A DNA stretch of 64,000 nucleotides from NCBI GenBank assembly GCA_914767715.1, contig OU612068.1:7440001-7504000 (forward strand). Direction: 5' to 3'. Positions 1-14,105 of the stretch are shown in pieces. The position numbers and the translations under genes are program-made. The stretch comes from Membranipora membranacea. Its lineage: Eukaryota > Bryozoa > Gymnolaemata > Cheilostomatida > Membraniporidae. The number at the start of each line of letters is the position of its first letter. Position 1 is the first letter of the stretch. Below the pieces are notes generated by a model that saw only the letters and a list, made by a program, of their open reading frames with translations, was not told the origin of the DNA and did no database searches.

Positions 1-1203
1 TGGCCTTGGCATAAACTATATTTTGGCACCAGTTGTGAATGTGGTGTATGAAGGTCACAGTTTGGCCTTATGCATTTATCATCACATTATATCACCACGT
101 GCCAACTTTCAACATTATTGACGAAAAAAACTTTGAGCTTAGTAAGTGATGCCAGAGTGTTCTTAAACCAGGGGATATTGAGTGCCGTGCAACATTATAA
201 CTTTATACCGAGAAACTTGCCATAACTTGGGTCGATACAAAAAAATAATTTTTATGTATATAACAATGCACTAACAGTTGATGGATTTTACTAGTCAACA
301 TTCAGTTTTGAAGTGGATATCATGTTGGCCATAATGGTGGGGAAAGGCTAACCTGTGACCTTCAATCTATAATGTCTGAATTTGGTACGAGAATCAACCC
401 TAGACTATAATAGAACGGCCCCAAATCATTGAAAAGGCGGACTTGGGTTGAATCTCAATCAGTTTACTGTACAAGCATCCTGCACTATCTTGTCAAACAA
501 CTCTGTTATCATATTTCTTACACGTAAGAAGATAACTTCTGTAAGGATATTGATAATCTGAATCCTAACATGGCAAAAACTCTCTGCTAACAATGTCTGG
601 AGAGACCACAAGGTTGCTGTATGCGATGGTTCAAACAAGCATTTCACCATAGATGAGCAGGGTTATTAGTTGTACAGCAAATGCATTATGAGCCTGAGAA
701 GTTTCAACGGCAACTGACAAGATGATGGAGATTCAAAACATTCAAAACATGCTGTGTTTTCAATCAAACTCATCATGCGATTAACATCATATCAATCAAA
801 CAACAGCTGCATCGGTTGATACCTGTGTTTTGTAAGGCATACAAGTCAGAGTACGAATGCCTGACAATCATACTGGACAGTGAACGTTTGCATATGCACT
901 TAGTCCCTGCATTCGAAACATTGGAAAAAAGTGAAGTTAACAGAAGAAGACAACTACAACAGATTGACAACTATTTCTTCAAACATCAACAGGAAACATA
1001 ATCTCACTTGTTAACAATATGAATTATGCATATCCATCATCAATAGTATGCTTAATATGTCATTTGGATTTGGTGTGTACAGTTTTGGAGATTTGAATAT
1101 TTTCTTCCCCTAAGCTAATGGATGGTCTTCTTCTAAAGTGCTGGCTAGGCTGTATCAATACCACACGGAATGAGCCTAGTCTGAATTTGCATTCTTTACT
1201 AAC
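1..1203. other. Intron of PIP4K2, no exon seen
   Basis: This stretch lies downstream (on the minus strand) of the donor that ends the last visible PIP4K2 exon. I looked for the missing C-terminal kinase exons on the minus strand, which should encode the block around 'YFMAIID' and 'AAHAAKTVKHG', and saw none, so the intron probably continues past the window edge. A 61-codon plus-strand reading frame at 816–1001 has no recognisable product and is probably chance. Confidence 0.6.
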
Positions 1204-4200
1204 CTGCTGATGATTTGACAGCAAACTGATCTAGATCTGGGTCTAGATTAGGATTTTTGGCTAGGTAAGTAAGCGGACTGGGTGGAGGAGTACCCGCCCG
1301 GGCACCAGGACTACTCGATAACTCTGCATCATCACTGCTATCCTGAAACAAAGGCAACTCATTTTTATGGAATCTTTTAGAATTTCAAAAAAGGCTAAAA
1401 TCTTATGATGTTAAAACCTGGAATTTGAAAATAAAATGTCAAATATACTGGATGTGATACTACACATAAATGCGATAAATAGGGCATCTGCATTCACAGA
1501 TTATAGTCGCAAACAATGTAGGATAGGTACGTGAACTCGCCCCTGTTTTTTGAGGGGAGGGGGTTTATGTACTTGTATTACAAATAATGATACTGTAGTT
1601 CAGATCCTGTCATAGATAGCTACACTCACATTAGTGCCTGTAGCACCGTTCTCTTCTTGTTGTTCCTGTTCTGCTTCCATGTAAGCTCTGTCACAATCAT
1701 GTATACCGATGAGTAAACTATAATCCATAAGGTTCATCTTTGTCAGCCACTATAACATGCAATAAATGACCAAACATATATTTGTTGACAAGACAGCTAG
1801 ATTGTGTTATTCATAACTTACTAGTAACATAGCCTTTCGCTGAATCATGCAGCCTAATATTGCATTGTCCAGGCTAATATGTCATATATCAGAAAGAACC
1901 AGTGATACAATGTCACACCGTAAGATTGTGTCCAGTTTTGAGTGCTTTAATCCAGGCGCAAAACAACAAAGAAGTCCAATAATGAGAATGATTGATGTAG
2001 TGACAGCAGATATGTGAAACAATGATGGATCCTCTTATGCTAACTGCCAATAAACTGATATTAACTCACATCAACATCTGCCTGTAGTGTTTCCAGAAAT
2101 TCCTCTTTGGCGAGTTCACCTATTGAGATTTTCACATCATCGTTGATCAGATCGACATCTTTGTATGTTGGGAGCTCTTTATTTTTTTCTTTGTCACTAG
2201 CTGCTCGATCTATTGTGGAGCCCTGTGACAAACATCACAAAAGGTTCACAGAGTATGAGAGATTGTGGGATGGCCATACAGGAAATGGATGATACTCACT
2301 ATTTGGGCATCATTGGTAAATGTCAACATGGACGCAAAGTGATAAGATAGGATATAGCTTGTATTGGTAAGACACTTTACAATAGACTTGAGGAAGCTCT
2401 TTTGATGTTCATACAATCATCATTTAAAATTTGAATGCTAGTTGGAATTAAACCGTTTAAAAATCTCTCAGTTCTGGTCTTTGGCATGCGATAGAGTGAC
2501 CTGGTTGTCTCATAGCCATGATGTAAAATATGCGTGTCAACACTTTTTTAAATTCTGATAACTCTGTTGTTGATGAACTTGAGGAAAAAAATGTAAAATT
2601 ATAGAACTATGAGAGTAGGATAGTCCTGCCAGCACTGTAAGTAAAGTGCATGATACACTTAATCCTCTTAGCTACAGCTTTTGTGGTCAGGGAAATATTT
2701 GTGAGCTATGGCGTGATGATCAACAATGGCATGTATTTCCTTGACAGAGGAGATATAATAATGCTATACATGCATTTAGGTGATAAACACGTCTTTCTTA
2801 CCTTGATGTCGTATTTTGTGTGAATTGTTCGGAAGGGAGAGAAGACATTTCTCATAACAACAAGGTAACTTTCTGCGTCATTAACGGTCACCCTGTACAT
2901 GGCTAGATACTGTGGTAATAAAGTCTTCGCATGATGCTCAACTATATGCTACAAAGAAATATGTATTTATGTTACCATACAAAACCGAAACTACTCAAGA
3001 TAAACTTCAGTTTGCAAAATCAAAGACCCCAGAAGAAGGCACCCAGTAAATCAAATTAGAAAATCATCTTTTACTCAGAACATCTAAAGACAAAGGATTG
3101 TAAGGAACTATAGGCACCAAGGGAATAAATGATGAGAACTGCAGGCTTATAATATGCTCTTTTAACAACATACATTAAAGGTGGGTCAAAGAAGTAGACA
3201 AGAGACATCTTTGGTTTTTGTAACTTCCCTGTTTTATCACATGTAAATATACCGTACCTGATGATACTCCATCAGGACACTGTGTACAGCCTCCACTTCC
3301 TCAGAAGTCACAGATTTTAGTACATACAGCTTATCTTGAGATAGGAAGAATCTAGCTCCACTCTTACCACTTGATTCACCTTGATCGATTGGCTGAGATT
3401 TAGTCAAGGAGTGCTGCAATAAACAAAGAGATGGTGTAAAAATGGTGACCGCAATCCCAACAATAAACTATAGTATTGTCCCATGTGTCCTCCGGTCCGG
3501 GTCTCTATTGATTGACTAAACGCAGAGTTGTAAGAAGCTCATTCATATCAATAAAGTAAGGGATGTGTAATTCTGAGTGAGCTTGCCCACATTATATTTT
3601 GTAACAATAGAGTATTGCTTTCCAAACACCCCTGAGATAAATACTTCCAGAGTTGGAGGTCAATCCCCAATGTCCCAAATAACTCAAGAGAAGAGAACCC
3701 TGGAAGTATTTAAGTCCCAGACAATACAGGAATACCAACAGCAATGGTATGGGAGCCACATTATCAATCCAGCACAAGAATATCGGTCACCCCTCCGGGG
3801 GGCCGTCGGACAGGGGGCAAAGTCTGGGGGGCTCAGACTACGGTCACCCCTGATGTTTACCAGTTTTTCAGAGGTAAATATCATTTACCACTTGTGGCCA
3901 CTTGTTAAAAAGGGTGTGGGTGTGATTCCTGGTATTGTCATGTCCTGTTATTAAATTACAGGTTCTACAGTAAAATACCGAGTAGTTACTATAACTGTTA
4001 TAGTAATTAAAGTCTGACTCACTCACCATGAACTCGTCATCAGAGACGTTAAACCTCTCTCTGATGTTTCTGAACACGAGCGGACAATACTCCTTAAACT
4101 TGTAATGACTCGGCATGTTCTCTCTGCAATAACAAGGAGAACTCCTTCGTAATAACAACATTAAAACTTTGTCATGCTAGATTACCATCAAAGTGGACAG

Positions 4201-7200
4201 GCAGTCCGTTGGAGGTTTACAGGGCTTGGTTAGGCTCATGATTGCTTATAGTGGTAAGCCCGATGTCTTCTCAGCGATGTCTTCTCAGCGTCTCAGGATT
4301 ATTTGACATTTCCTGTGTCCTGGCAATTAATGGATCATCAAAACGATAGTTTGATCAAAATAATAGTAAACATATTATATCATGGGCCTATTGATCAAAT
4401 TTCTTAGTTAATTTGTGGTTTGGGTTGGTCTTGTGAGCGCTATTTTTGAATGCAATGTCAGTTTGACACTCCTGGATTACTGCATCCATCACTATATCAC
4501 AAAGAAGTTCTAAACAGAATGTGATCCATGCTTCAATGTTATTCACCATTACTTTTTAACTTATATTGCCACGTCTCGATGGCAATCTGTGTTTTTCCTC
4601 AAAAAGCTGTGACCTTGATAAAGCTATTGCATATATTGTGCGCCTCATGACCACAACTCTAACATATTTTAGCTCCCTCAATTTAAAGGTAAGACGATAA
4701 AGAAAAAAAATCATTAATACACCTGCGCCACAGTGAAACAATTATCAACCAAGGTTACCCAAAAACATGCCCAAAAACATGATGTATCATGGCGATGGCC
4801 ATCAGTGATGAAGCTTGATTTACTTTGTGCCTAAATTTATGTGCTTCCGCAATCACAGTACTGAACACAATTTATTGTTAGTGTTTTCTTTGGCACAAAC
4901 CTCATAGCCACGCTGTACTTGAGATTATGTTTACATTTTAGCATGACGTTGTTTACTATGGGTATAAACTTTTGCTGACCTGGCTGTTTCAAAACCATTC
5001 ACTGAACCCAATTCCTAAAGTCTATTGAAATTTTCTGGTCCACTCTTGCGAAACAAACTTTCTTTGTACTAAGTAGAACATTTTCTATAACATAAATATT
5101 AATACAATATTATGCTGGAGAATGTAAGCCTAATTAAGCTACAATATGAATCATGGGTTGTGGTAAGCCTAAAAAAAAAACCTCATTGCATCTATCCTAC
5201 AGAATTAAAATTGTAATAAAGATTGCCTGATTACAAAGCACACGGCAGCTGCTGCCCTTATTGATTGTACTTTTCTGTGTTGTGTATCAGATAAAAGTCT
5301 CTGTATTGGCAGCTAGTTTATTAAATTTCACTGTTGCACTATTAGATCAGTCAAATATCTTGATTAATCACCACACTATGAGAAGTTCAAAGTTACCCAA
5401 CAAGATTCAGTCATAGATAACTAACTAAGTTGGGAGCCCTTTCTGCATACTGTTGTAGTATATGGGGCACATCATAGGGACTCGTGCAATCCAACTCTCA
5501 GTTAGTAGATATTTAACTCAACTAGGCACAGAATCATAACATAAACTTCAACTGAGCATATATGAGGCAAGTAGCCATGGAAGGGGTTTGTTATGACAAC
5601 ATTACAATGAACACAAGTTCAGCCACCTGCATAAGTAGGAAGGACTAAAGCCCCTCATTTGAGTCCAAATTCGAATAATCATAAGTTTGAGTCATACAAC
5701 ATCTGATGATTTACAGGATCCTATCAGGGCACTGCCCAGTGAGCAAGAGGTTTAACCGGTTTTTTTGCGTGATCAAATTAATGCCTCGTATGTTCATACA
5801 ATATAATTTCCTCTTCCTCTACAAATGCAATGGTACCAGAAGTGTCAGGAGTGTCAAAAATTCAGCAACAAGATTTAGAGCAGACGGAACATTGAGTTGG
5901 AGCGGCAACCCTCTCTAACACCCCAGACTGATAACGCTTCACTTAGCTCAGTGACACCAGAAGCAGCCGCTGTTAATCTCTTGTGTAACAAGATAAGACA
6001 GAGCTGGTTTATCTTGTTGATTGTACACAATGGTGATTACTGAGTATCACCGTGTAGGTTGATAAATTAAATCACTGATGACTATTGTGTGACGATAAGC
6101 TAAGTGCTGATTACAGAGAAGTTACAGGCCTACTACATTTCATATTAGAGATAATTCATGTTTATATTATTTATACAATTACAGAGCATCTCAGTCTGTA
6201 CAACGATGAGTTCATTGCTCTGACTAGGCTAAGAAACAATATACAGTAATCAGATCTGATCAGCTAATATTACATCAACCTTGATATGTCTGAATGAGTG
6301 ATCCAATATGATTCATTGGCTCAACCTTCACAAGGTTTGCCTCTGGTCAATAGTGATGCACTTTGCTAAATGCAGTTTGTTGGTTTCCACAGAATATTAG
6401 ACTCCTTTGGTTTATCAAGCAAGAGAGTAAGTCAAAACTCCGCTTCAACCTTAATCTGGGTATGTGCAGGGTTCGCGCTCTCTGTGTGATTGTTTACATG
6501 CTTCACCAAATCTTCAAATTCTAGTGAACTTTTTTTTAGCATTTGAAGCAATAAAACTTACTTGTTGAAGTGGCTGTTGTCAACCCTGACCTTGGAGCAG
6601 GCTTTGAAATGTTCAGGAAGTAGTAAGCTTGGTTCGTCCACATGGCTCAGACCAGTGATCTATAACAGAAAATCACAATGGGTAATAAGCGCAGGATAGG
6701 ATAGTGTGCTTGCTCTAAATACAGCTTTGTTTACTCTCATTAAACCTCAACATCACTATATTCGCCTTTGTTCCTTATTCTTTAATCTCTTAGAAAGTAA
6801 AGCGTTTAGATAAAAAACTTTTACCAAGTGTTCCCTATTTGTCTGATTTCATCACTGATAATGTCTGCAATGTATAGAAAAACAGAGAGTAATAATTGCA
6901 ACATGATAATTCTATAATCGTACCAGGTACATTTTGGAAATTTTAAATTTAGCCTTTTTTTATAATTATTGCGTAGGACTTGACCAGGTGGCTTGTCTTT
7001 CTGTAATTCACTTCCACCATGATTAAACTGTTTAGGCAATTTGGGCCATTCCATTCTGATGATGGTCATGGTTATTTTTCTCACATAGCTCATATCATGG
7101 ATAATATTTGTTACATCCACAGTAATGATTAGCCCCTTAGTATAACATAGGAAGAAAAAACATAACAACTACGAACATGTTTAGAGCACATATTGAAAAG

Positions 7201-9365
7201 TAATGTGTAGGAAACATGTGATTGAGTTATGAGTTCAGCATTACATAGATGCCACAGTAGCTAATGGTTTATAATTATCATAGTGCCTTACTGGCTCAAG
7301 GCCAATAAAATGGTAAGTGTTGCTAAATAAAATCAATATTTTGAAACCGACTGTGTTGTGTAGAAACTGACTGCTGATCTCTGTCACAATAAGATTCTAT
7401 GAGCCAAGATCAGTGAAAACAATCGAATTTCCAGCATAATAAATCAGGTATTTGGTGTATTAATTAATCTGCCAGTACACTAACAGCAACACAAAAACTA
7501 TTCTTAAAATATTCTTTTATTTCAAAAATCCTCACTCTGTTGGCCTGAGGGCCCTATACATATCCTACTCTAAATGCATCGATTGCAAAATTTTGTTTAC
7601 CAGCGAATCAATGCCTAAAAGCACAATCATAACGGCATAGAGCCTATCCACCAAAAAGTTCTGTCTAACTCATTCACGACCAATACCTCATTAATGAACT
7701 GATCACAGCATATCGTCTTTCATGGATATTACACTACTAAGTGAACATAGATAATATCCTAGACAAAACATTTTACAGTAAAATATCACTGAGTTAGGAG
7801 ATACGTATAATATATATCTTTACACTGTGAGAACATCTTGCACAGGTTTTGTCAATGGCTCCCACAGCCTGTTGAGTTCCTGTCTGAATTGACACACAGC
7901 TAACGCTAATTACCGTTCTCAATGGTAGGCCTGGTATCGGGCAGGGTCATCTGGATGAATTAACCAGACATATATGTTATGCTTGTGAATTCCTGGTTCA
8001 ATATTGGTGGCAGCCGTAAATGGATAAATAGGTTTTGGAATTGGTACCAACTTTGCCCCCTGTCCATCATAATTTGGCGGCCATCTCATGATCAAAGCTG
8101 AACACAAGATTGAGTCATTTATAGCTCTCCTAACGTCAAACCGAAATTTGGTAGGTTTACAGAAATAAAATTAGGAAGAGGAAGGACGACAGTAGGTTCA
8201 TCATCATTAGGCCCATAACCAAGCATTGCCAAAATGGAAGTTTCAGCCTTTAAAATATATGTGGTTGACGCATATCATCAAAACAATCGAATTAGATATT
8301 AGTGAATGGAGATTTTTGATCGATTTGCTGTCACTTTAGAAATTTGAATATTTTGTGATGAACTAAAATATAACAAATGCACTATTAGTGCAATAAGCAA
8401 AACTTAAAATCCAATAAAATGCACCAGCCTCAGCCTTTGATTTTAAGTTATGGACATCATCCAAAAATGTCATTAGGTTTTCTAAGGGTTGGGTATTGAC
8501 CAGATTTCTCGATCAATACCTCACGGTGGTTTGCTAGCTTTAATCAACCATGGATTGGCCTGGGATCAGAAAGTTGACTTCAAATGATTATCGGATCGGT
8601 CGCAAACTTAAACGATAGAAAATGAAAAAAAAAGGATGGTCGTGGATATGTATGAAAAAGGGATTCCATTGACCATTTGGTCTATTGCCACCGAATTACC
8701 ACCAAGAAAATGGCTCCCATCCAGGCACCAAACTGAATAACAAGTGCTGTTTGTGTTAAAATAAAGTATGTTGCAAACTAACGAGTGACTCACTTCCATC
8801 AAGGATGTAACAAATGGCCCCTGGGGCTTGAAGGCTTGCACTTTTTATGAGTACAGTATCAACCGCAATTGGTGGATACTGTACTGAAGCCAAGAACATG
8901 CTTGCAAACCCCTGTGACCCATATATCTAGTCTCATATGTCAAGCCCGTTCCAAACAAGAAGTTAATTTTACTAACTAGTCAGAAACCAAAGGATGGTAC
9001 AAAGATAAAGTATACTAGTCTCATGTCACAGAAACTAGTGAGTGACTGAACAAGTAAAATACACAGAATAGTAGAGAGTGATAAAATTATGTCATAGATA
9101 GAGTGGTAGTAGATCATCATATATCTACTAAGTAAGTTGTAACTAACTACTACCCATCATTTGGCCATCATTGATGGACATGGAAATGGTAGTAGATAAT
9201 TCACAGTGACAATGACAAGATTCAATATGCAAAGAAGTTGCTACTTACACTGTAATTGACACCCCACATGAAGACACTCAGAAGGGGTTCATTAGCTCTG
9301 AACAGCTTTTTTTTCTGCTGCACAGCTTTGACTTTCTTACTCTTAGTTTTCTGTTTTGTTGACAT
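1204..9365 (-). CDS. PIP4K2: Phosphatidylinositol-5-phosphate 4-kinase (PIP4K2), 3' end outside window
   Basis: Type II PIP kinase, which phosphorylates PI5P at the 4 position to make PI(4,5)P2. Eight exons, minus strand: 9365–9249, 6659–6562, 4123–4027, 3413–3258, 2948–2802, 2222–2070, 1749–1630 and 1342–1204. Phase closes at every junction and gives 342 codons plus one base. The N-terminus matches the family: a Lys-rich start, then '[19 protein letters not shown]' and '[19 protein letters not shown]'. The lysine in '[12 protein letters not shown]' aligns with the catalytic-lobe strand, and exon 7 carries '[11 protein letters not shown]'. An acidic, proline-rich insert follows (exon 8, 'GTPPPSP'), as in vertebrate PIP4K2A/B/C. 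The C-terminal exon or exons, including the activation loop, are not in the window, so activity cannot be judged. It is divergent from MSL1 across 515 bp. The start at 9365 gives the expected length; a TAG acceptor-like site lies about 12 bases before it. Confidence 0.94.
3784..3851. repeat. GC-rich patch bounded by 11-bp direct repeats
   Basis: Inside PIP4K2 intron 3, the 11-mer CGGTCACCCCT occurs at 3784–3794 and again at 3841–3851. The DNA between is G-run rich, in contrast to the AT-rich intron around it. It may be the trace of a small insertion. No coding content is convincing, although a plus-strand frame runs through it (3577–3954). Confidence 0.4.
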
Positions 9366-9880
9366 GATGATGATGATGATCTAGATTATCCTATGCAAAA
9401 TCTCCTGAAGTTCTGCTTGCCTCCACCCAAATGATTGGGATAAATCTGCTCAAATCATAACTGAGATGAGACCAAAATGAAATTCTAAGGATGTCGTTAG
9501 TAGATATCAATGCTCTCAGTATTGCAGCCAAGTAGACTCTGTCAGTGAGTGTCTGTGTCACTTCTGTTTCCCAAAATGTCTAAAACAGGAAATAACTGAA
9601 GTCTCTAAACTGATATGAAAATTTGTTTTTCATTCCAGTGAGGGTAAAAACCTATTAGGAGGCAAAATTTCAGCTCAAGACAACTGATAGCATACTAAAG
9701 CAATGCTCAAGACTAATGTAAGAGATGTTTTAGACATGTAAATGGTGTTAAAAGAAAATTGAACAAAGCTAAAATAGGTTTTTAAAGGCTTTGTTACAGC
9801 AGCTATACTTTTCACATTTGTCAATTATGAAATATCTGGTGAAATTTGTCAAAAAATTCTTCTTGAGTTTTTAACTTAAA
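9366..9880. promoter_or_regulatory. Divergent PIP4K2/MSL1 promoter region
   Basis: These 515 bp separate the PIP4K2 start codon (minus strand) from the MSL1 start codon (plus strand). Both 5' UTRs and a shared or back-to-back promoter must lie here, unless 5' UTR exons lie further off. I see no clear TATA box placed for either gene. A short (GAT)n run sits just upstream of the PIP4K2 start. This is inferred from gene arrangement only. Confidence 0.5.
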
Positions 9881-12800
9881 ATGCTCCAGTCAGAGCACTT
9901 TCACAAACATATACTCATCTCTCCCATAGTTGAGACTCTTGGCATTTCAATGAATAACTACACAATGGGAAACTCTTCAGAAAAGATCAAACATTTGATG
10001 GAAATAAGTGAGGATCCCCCACAAAGAATTCGAAGGAGAAAAATGTCAGCTCAATCAGAAAATAGTCCTGAAACTTCTCAGCTCAACCACAGAGACAACA
10101 TTTCTAAGACCAATGGCATATCAAGTGACACCACATTTCCTAAGACAGTTACATTTTCTATGGAAAAGCAATGTAAAAGCTCATCTCTGACACCAAACCC
10201 CACCCTCCTGCAAGCAACAACAGGGAGTGAAGCCACTGAACGGAACTCTGGCATCAATGGTGGACAAACAACTTCAGAAAATGAAATAAAGAATCTTAAG
10301 GGACTAGTATTGCTGCATCTAGATATAGTTCAACAGCAGCAATCTATAATATCTGATAAGGATAAACAAATAGCTGATCTCAGAGAGGAAACTCAAGCAG
10401 TAAGCTACAACTTAGATCATCTCTTGTTATTGGTGTTCCATTTTACTCCCCTCTGAGATTTTTCTGTCTGGCAATCAGGAAGTGGTTTCACTTTGTATGG
10501 TATTCCCCGATTGATGTATTGAAAAGAAAGTGACTTGATAAAGTCAGTTATGCCTCATGACCTAGCAAATGCAGCAATACATTTGGTGTGTCCTAAAAAT
10601 TGAGATCTTCACTCAGCTAGCCAAACAAACCAAGTCTTAGTAAAATTCCAGTTACAACTTTTATTGCATTGCATAGAATAATTAATTGACTTGTGAAAAC
10701 CAGTATTGCCATTACAAACGTATCTATAGGGTCTAGCCAATGCAACAATTGGTAATGTGTGTCCTCTTATTCGGTGTTTTTACTCAGCAAGCCAAACCAA
10801 CATATAGACCTATGAATGTCATCACACATCATTAGCAGTATCATCGCTGCCATGGTGAAATCAAAATTAGCCAAATATTTGTAGAGCTATATTGCAGATT
10901 GAACCAGCTTACCAGGATTTATTTTGTAAACGAAAATGCAAAAATTTCCTCCGATGAATTTCAAAACCAGGTCGCTGAAGTTGATTCCTGTTTTATGTAT
11001 GTACTGGTATATTCATCCTTTTGTTTTGATTTATTATGCCACTATTATCATAAAATGATAAAAACAAAGAATTTCTCCAAAACCTATCCTGAGACTGGTC
11101 ATGAATTGATTGTAAAAGTTGATTATGTAGGACCTGGTTGGCACTTAGTCTAAATATCTTCCAGAACTGCTCTTTAATGCAGAGAAACAGAATTACCCCA
11201 CAGGTGATTTGGCTATTTTGCCAGTCAGGTTCAAGATTAAGTTGGTATACACTAAATATTTGACTAAGGAACTCTGTGGCATTTCAACCTCCCATGTTAT
11301 TTTGCCCTCACGATGGTAATATGAAATTTGACATTGTTGTTACAGCTGAAAACGCGCCTGGAGCGCATGGATAGGCGGCTAACTGTGGCCAAAACAGTCA
11401 CTCCAAGTCCTGCTCCCGACCACTCGAAACCTCAAAGGTATGATATACTTTCTTGGTCATTGAATGGTTGCGAAAATCCAAGGCTCACTACTTTCTGCAT
11501 GTTGTCCTGATATTATGCTGATTAAGTTTTGTAATCCCATATAATTCAGAGGGATCAGTCCTAATCAGCTTTGTCTCCAATGTAGCAATAGAGGATCAGC
11601 TGAAAGTACACCTTCAACAAGCAAAGCTCCCAAACCACCTTCTGAAAGCCTGGCTGTCACTGAAGACATACATACTCCAGACGTAAAACCTGTAAAAACC
11701 TCCACAAAGAAAGCAAAATCTCAGCGCTCAGCTCAAATCAATAAAGACAAAGTTACTCCAGCACATAAAACAGTAAGGGAATTGAAACGACCGTCTATTA
11801 AGAGGACTTCTAGGAGGAGAGTACCACAAGAAGACGGTCTGTTGAGGGTTGTGTCAGATTATTATACAGATCAAGTACAGGAATATGAAGAACTAGCAGA
11901 GGAGATAATACCGAATAGCCAAGACACACAAGTTATCGAGGGTATGGTTCATCTGTAATTTGATAATTGATAAGTGGAAAGTGGAAGAGACTAGAGACTA
12001 TTTTTTTCGGAAAACATGTGTTTGACACCCATACCGTAGTGTCTACTGGTGTTTCGTTTTATAAGTATTAAACATTAGAGAATTACTGGTGGGTTGGTCA
12101 GAACTTACAATATTAATGGTTTGACATGAAATCACTGTGTTGGTCATTATGTACTATACTATCCCGTTAAGATGTATGGCCTGAAGTGACTTGCATTGTA
12201 ATTTTTTTTCGTTTGGACTTTATTTGAATGTTAATTATTGTCTTATATGTCTCCGCTAAACAATCAAAATGACTCTCTCACCATATCACTTCCTGTTTCC
12301 CTCGACCATTATGAAAAATTATCATTTTTGTAGTGCCCTCATTCCGAACCCATACATATAATAACTGTTACAACCTGGAAGGAACAGAGGATATCGACGA
12401 TCAGACATTTCTCAGGAGACATCAGCGTCATGAGAATGATGAAAAGAAGAGAAAACGGTATGTAGTCTGGGCAATGAAAATGAGTGCTCCTATTATATGT
12501 CAGAACCGCTGTATCATTGCTATATTAATGTGTCGGTTGATTATGCTTGGAAATCCCAAAATGTTCAAAGTAGCTTGAATTAGGAGTTTTCTCCTCTCAT
12601 GTCTATTCCATGCTACAGGAGAATAGCATAACTTTTCTGTCATCATTACCAACAGTTAGAGCTATGTTTTATACATATGTATATATGTCTTTATATATTT
12701 TTATATAGTGCATATGCATATATATTTTATTCAATCCTTTTTTTTAAAGTTGGGATCTTCAGAGACAGCGAGAAGTGCAGATGATTAACAAGCTGAAGCA

Positions 12801-13405
12801 GAACCAGACTGCAGCTCAGAAGCTTGCTAATCAGTCGCAGCAAAGAGAAAAACAAGTCGAGCACATCTTCCCTAAAGCTGAGCATGGTATGTCGATGTCA
12901 TCTATACGGTATTAATTTAAATGTTTAAAGAGGTTTCCACGAAAGTGTACAGATAACGGTGTAGTTAAAACGTAACTTGTTGACCACAATGAATCAATTA
13001 TGAATTAGGCTGCCACTCCGGTTCTATCTGTTTTGTTTGTTTGGTTAGAGAAATTACTGACAGAAAAAAAAAAGTACATTCCCGTTATCACCCTCTCTTC
13101 CTGTATTATATGGAATGGTTAAAATATAAATGGGATCATGAACTGCAAAAGGCAATTAATGTTTTGCTGGCTCATTTTGTTATGTTGTGTGATTATGATT
13201 ACACAAATAAGTCAGGCCAGATCATGCATTTTAATTCCTTGGTATTATTCCAGTGGAGCACATAGAGATATGTGACAAACTACCTGTGAATGTGTTCGGA
13301 CACCCTCTACCTTCTGTCAAAGCGTCAGAGTTCTCACTGCCATGGTATCAATCTAAACCTAACACAACAACTAACAAAGGTAAAAAACGCACTAAAACAC
13401 GATAG
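9881..13405 (+). CDS. MSL1: Male-specific lethal 1 (MSL1) homolog, PEHE-domain protein
   Basis: Scaffold of the MSL histone acetyltransferase complex, which brings MOF (KAT8) to chromatin for H4K16 acetylation. Six exons: 9881–10399, 11346–11437, 11586–11941, 12334–12457, 12750–12886 and 13254–13405. Phases close and give 459 residues. Residues about 134–188 form the coiled coil ('NLKGLVLLHLDIVQQQQ', then 'TRLERMDRRL') that dimerises and binds MSL2 in known MSL1 proteins. The middle is basic and Ser/Thr-rich. From residue 323 comes the PEHE domain: 'VPSFRTH', 'DDQTFLRRHQRHE', 'KKRKRWDLQRQRE', 'LPVNVFGHPLP' and 'FSLPWY'. These match MSL1 better than KANSL1, and the coiled coil adjoining 'RIERMERR' is an MSL1 hallmark. 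The protein is shorter than human MSL1 because the central linker is short. A later in-frame ATG at 9950 could also serve as start. Poly(A) signal candidate AATAAA at 13843. Confidence 0.94.
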
Positions 13406-13842
13406 GAAAGCCACCTGGAGAAGTGGAAGTATTTCAATCTCTCTGCGGTAGATGGACAGCGTTTTTCGTCTGGATGATCCCGGACCTTCACACAAAGACA
13501 TGTAGTGTACGACCAAAGGCGGTGCTACTCTTGTGCATCATACTTAGTATGGGAAACATAATAACATAGTACCCTTATAAAGGGGATTTTAGATTATTTT
13601 TTCTGTCTGTACATGCAAGATTCAGCCTGTACTGTGACTAGACCAATTCTTTTTTATTTACAACACTATCATAACCAGTTTTAACAATTATAATTATCTT
13701 AATATGTAAATAGACATATTATTTTATGTTGATCACTGTCATTTTTTGTTTTGCCCTGTCACTGTTGATTGTTACCCTATCCACATAACATTTCGTCGCT
13801 TTTCTCATGTCATAATTGTTGGAAAAAGAATTGAAAAGACTA

Positions 13843-13848
13843 AATAAA
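13843..13848 (+). terminator. Candidate MSL1 poly(A) signal
   Basis: Canonical AATAAA 438 bp after the MSL1 stop codon and before the next gene on the same strand. Context only; no transcript evidence. Confidence 0.45.
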
Positions 13849-14105
13849 CTGTATAAGCCTGACTGAGCCGAAGCATATCTTCCTAATACTGATATTCAAG
13901 AAATAATTAGTTTTACAAAAATGTATTTTTTGTGCAAATATTTTCTTTTTAAAACATTCAGACGTACTTTTTTTGAGAAGATGTGATCCAGATTGTAACC
14001 CAGTTGGTTTCACCAATCTACATCATCACTTTCAGACAGGCTTTTCTGTAATGTTGACCATTGCAGGCTGCTGTACTTTTTAACAAAATAATTTTCTACC
14101 CAACG

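Noticed and set aside
816..1001. 61-codon plus-strand frame in the first kilobase
   Set aside because: Short, no family match, no splice or promoter context.
3577..3954. 125-codon plus-strand frame in a PIP4K2 intron
   Set aside because: It crosses the GC-rich repeat patch, has no recognisable domain and is antisense to exon-bearing DNA; chance opening is likely.
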